From: Alistipes sp. Marseille-P5061
GTDB lineage: Bacteria; Bacteroidota; Bacteroidia; Bacteroidales; Rikenellaceae
Reading direction: 5' to 3'
Length of the DNA stretch: 33,271 nt
Assembly: GCF_900290115.1 (NCBI RefSeq)
Contig: NZ_LT985749.1
Location: forward strand, 678,596 to 711,866
Under the pieces are notes generated by a model, which worked only from the letters and a program-made list of their open reading frames with translations, made no database searches and was not told the origin of the DNA. The translations under genes and the position numbers were made by a program. Positions 31,660 to 33,271 of this stretch are shown piece after piece (position 1 is the first letter of the stretch; the number at the start of each line of letters is the position of its first letter).

Positions 31660-32559
31660 TTATTCGCCCGCGCCGCGCCGATAATCTTCGAGGTAGGCCG
31701 AGCAGGTCCGTCCGGTCTGCTGCTTGAAGAAGCGCATCAGGTGGCTCGGATCCGAGAAGCCGTACGCATCGGCCAGCTGGCTGACGCTGCGCCTCTCGAA
31801 GAGTAGGTCGTTCTTCACAGCCTCCAGCAGCCGCTGTTTCAGCAGGTGTACGGCCGTGACGCCGAACTGATCCATGACAGCCCGGTTCAAGGTCACGCGG
31901 CTCACGCGCAGCATCGAAGCATACTCCTCGACGCGTTGCACCTCACGGATATGCTCCTCGAGCAGCGCCTTGAAGCGGAATGCACAGTTATTGCGCGGCA
32001 ACGTCACGGGCAGTCCGTAGGCGGCGGCATAATCGCGGTTGAGCGTCACCAGCAGATAATAGAGCACCGCGACGATCAAATTGTAGCTGTCCGCCGTCGG
32101 GGCGCGCAGCTCCGCCTTGATCTTTTCGAGCAGCCGGTCGTATTCCGCCAGCTGTTCCGCTGCGGCATCGAACCACGGCGGCGTGTCGGTCTGGTAGCAG
32201 TAGAGCAGGCGGTAGACGAAGAGCTTGTCAGCGAGGAACGTGCGCATGAAATCCTCGCGGAAGATTAGGAACGTGTAGTCGAGCTCCGCCTCGTCTACGA
32301 GCCAGCGCTGTTGCTGGTGGGGCGAGAGGAGCAGCACCATGCCGTCGTGCAGCTCGATGCGGCGTCCGCCGAGCAACAGCACGCCTCGGGCCCTGTGCAG
32401 GAAGAAGAACTCGAAGAAGTCGGTCCGGAAGAGCGGATTCTCGGTCAGTACGCCGCGGATCTCTTCGCTGCGGCCCGTATTGATGTAGAAGTCGACGCCG
32501 CACTGCGTCTTGCTGAACGGCACGGTGACCAGCCGTCGGGGATTTGTCGTTGTCTTCAT
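31660..32559 (-). CDS. AraC-family transcriptional regulator
   Basis: This is a 299-residue regulator. The N-terminal part (residues about 20-130) is a cupin-like ligand domain (FFEFFFLHRARGVLLLGGRRIELHDGMVLLLSPHQQQRW). The C-terminal 100 residues carry two helix-turn-helices: VEEYASMLRVSRVTLNRAVMDQFG and VSQLADAYGFSDPSHLMRFFKQQTG, the AraC signature, ending YLEDYRRG. ATG 32559 was chosen; an in-frame ATG nine bases upstream (32568) is possible. A TATCTTTG box on the minus strand (plus 32585-32592) lies just upstream. It is divergent from the DUF5131 gene, which it may control. The effector is unknown. Confidence 0.9.
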   Translation of the reverse strand: MKTTTNPRRLVTVPFSKTQCGVDFYINTGRSEEIRGVLTENPLFRTDFFEFFFLHRARGVLLLGGRRIELHDGMVLLLSPHQQQRWLVDEAELDYTFLIFREDFMRTFLADKLFVYRLLYCYQTDTPPWFDAAAEQLAEYDRLLEKIKAELRAPTADSYNLIVAVLYYLLVTLNRDYAAAYGLPVTLPRNNCAFRFKALLEEHIREVQRVEEYASMLRVSRVTLNRAVMDQFGVTAVHLLKQRLLEAVKNDLLFERRSVSQLADAYGFSDPSHLMRFFKQQTGRTCSAYLEDYRRGAGE

Positions 32560-32584
32560 CGCTCGCATCCGGTTTGTCCGAAGA

Positions 32585-32592
32585 CAAAGATA
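32585..32592 (-). promoter_or_regulatory. AraC gene -7 box
   Basis: On the minus strand TATCTTTG matches TAnnTTTG, about 25 bp before the start codon. A TTTG at plus 32606-32609 is too close for a normal -33 element. Confidence 0.55.
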
Positions 32593-32636
32593 CGACATCA
32601 TTTATCAAAATGGCATACATTACCCCCTTTCGGGCA

Positions 32637-32644
32637 TAGTTTTG
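32637..32644 (+). promoter_or_regulatory. Candidate promoter of the DUF5131 gene
   Basis: TAGTTTTG matches TAnnTTTG, 70 bp before the ATG at 32715, in the divergent gap shared with the AraC gene. Confidence 0.5.
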
Positions 32645-32714
32645 CGCAAAAAATCTTCGGACCTTTGCCGACGGAGGATCCGATACGGATTCGTCTGTGA
32701 AAAAACATCCGTCC

Positions 32715-33271
32715 ATGAGTGTCTGCATCAAATCGTTGATCCGCAATCTGAATCTGGTAGTCGGCTGCACCGTTGGCTGCACTTACTGCTATGCCCGCAA
32801 CAACTGCCGACGCTTCCACATGACCGACGATTTTTCCGTCCCGGAGTACATGCCCCGCAAGCTCCGCATTCTCGAAAGCCGCGACCCGCGGGTCTTTCTA
32901 ATGACCGGCATGAGCGACTTCTCGGACTGGCGGCCCGAGTGGACGACGGAAGTTTTCGATCGCATGGCCCGTAATCCGCAGCACGCCTACCTCTTTCTGA
33001 CCAAACGACCCGAACGGCTCGACCTGCAGACCGACGACGACAACGTCTGGATGGGTGTCACCGTGACGTGCGAGGCGGAGAAGGGACGTATCGCCACACT
33101 GCGCCAACACGCTAGGGCCCGTCACTACCACGTGACCTTCGAACCGCTGTTCGGGCCGATCGAAGGGCTCGACCTGACGGGCGTGGAGTGGATCGTCGTC
33201 GGCACCGAGACCGGACGACGCCGCGGCAAGGTCGATGCCCGGCCCGAATGGGTGAGGGGCATCATCGCCCA
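32715..33271 (+). CDS. DUF5131 (phage Gp37/Gp68-type) radical-SAM-like protein, 3' cut by window
   Basis: An open frame runs from ATG 32715 to the window end (185 codons, no stop). The N-terminus has the iron-sulfur-type cysteine motif GCTVGCTYCYARNN (Cys-x3-Cys-x2-Cys). Further DUF5131 hallmarks are VFLMTGMSDFSDWRPEW, AYLFLTKRPERL, VWMGVTVT, HVTFEPLFGPIEGLDLTGVEWIVVGTETG and a terminal ARPEWV segment. The family is often found in phages and mobile elements and is related to spore photoproduct lyase/radical SAM enzymes; its substrate is not established. It is divergent from an AraC regulator. Confidence 0.85.
   Translation, partial: MSVCIKSLIRNLNLVVGCTVGCTYCYARNNCRRFHMTDDFSVPEYMPRKLRILESRDPRVFLMTGMSDFSDWRPEWTTEVFDRMARNPQHAYLFLTKRPERLDLQTDDDNVWMGVTVTCEAEKGRIATLRQHARARHYHVTFEPLFGPIEGLDLTGVEWIVVGTETGRRRGKVDARPEWVRGIIA

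Larger units (their letters stand above)
22020..33271. mobile_element. Putative mobilizable genomic island (right end outside window)
   Basis: The segment differs from the left 22 kb. GATC tetranucleotides are frequent from 22155 on, while none occur before. Codon choice shifts accordingly (GATC-containing Ile and Asp contexts appear), and it holds a relaxase, MobC, excisionase-like helix-turn-helix proteins and cargo genes. No integrase or conjugation (type IV secretion) genes are in the window, so it is either mobilizable in trans or longer than shown. The left edge lies between 21478 and 22155; I could not find a duplicated attachment site because the other end is missing. Confidence 0.7.

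Noticed and set aside
1..33271. CRISPR arrays, tRNA or rRNA genes
   Set aside because: No regularly spaced repeats, no cloverleaf with a recognisable T-arm and CCA end, and no conserved rRNA stretches were seen on either strand.

Overview
This window looks like a Bacteroidales chromosome, most likely an Alistipes-type member of the Rikenellaceae. The evidence is the high GC content, the SusC/SusD glycan-uptake genes, DUF1735/LamG lipoproteins, fimbrillin-type lipoproteins, a DAHP synthase/chorismate mutase fusion, and many promoters with the Bacteroidetes -7 box TAnnTTTG. The genus call is inference.

Layout. Positions 1-2630 (minus strand) hold a fimbria-type lipoprotein operon with a DUF3575/OmpA-like protein. 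Positions 3047-9910 (plus) hold a polysaccharide utilization locus (PUL): SusC-like, SusD-like, a GH18 endo-beta-N-acetylglucosaminidase-like enzyme and two DUF1735/LamG lipoproteins. This gene set resembles the N-glycan loci of Bacteroides. The PUL is damaged: SusC lacks its 5' half and SusD carries an in-frame amber codon. Positions 10292-16265 hold DAHP synthase/chorismate mutase, a PhoB/PhoR-like two-component pair, and a PiT phosphate transporter with a PhoU-like tail. The transporter is preceded by two TGTAAC repeats with 11-bp spacing. DUF2721 and aquaporin genes follow. Positions 17995-21477 hold a LytTR regulator, a sensor kinase broken by an amber codon inside its histidine motif, and a divergent leucine-rich-repeat surface protein that also carries an amber codon.

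From about 22.0 kb to the end, the DNA changes character. The first 22,154 bases contain no GATC at all by eye. From position 22,155 onward GATC is frequent (38 copies in the next 3.4 kb). The second segment carries cargo and mobilization genes: an AAA+ ATPase, a divergent WYL regulator, a zinc-ribbon protein, a PD-(D/E)XK nuclease-like protein, an RNase J-like metallo-beta-lactamase protein, a WG-repeat protein, a relaxase, MobC, two small helix-turn-helix proteins (one broken by UGA), an AraC regulator and a DUF5131 radical-SAM-like gene cut by the window end. I read this as a mobilizable island inserted into a GATC-depleted host chromosome. The WYL-controlled ATPase and nuclease set is a candidate defence system.

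Four genes carry a single in-frame nonsense codon. Three are TAG, and at least two of those sit where Gln is expected; the fourth is TGA where Trp is expected. TAG also ends many intact genes here, so general recoding is unlikely. Two gene-free stretches carry a promoter followed by a hairpin and may encode small RNAs.
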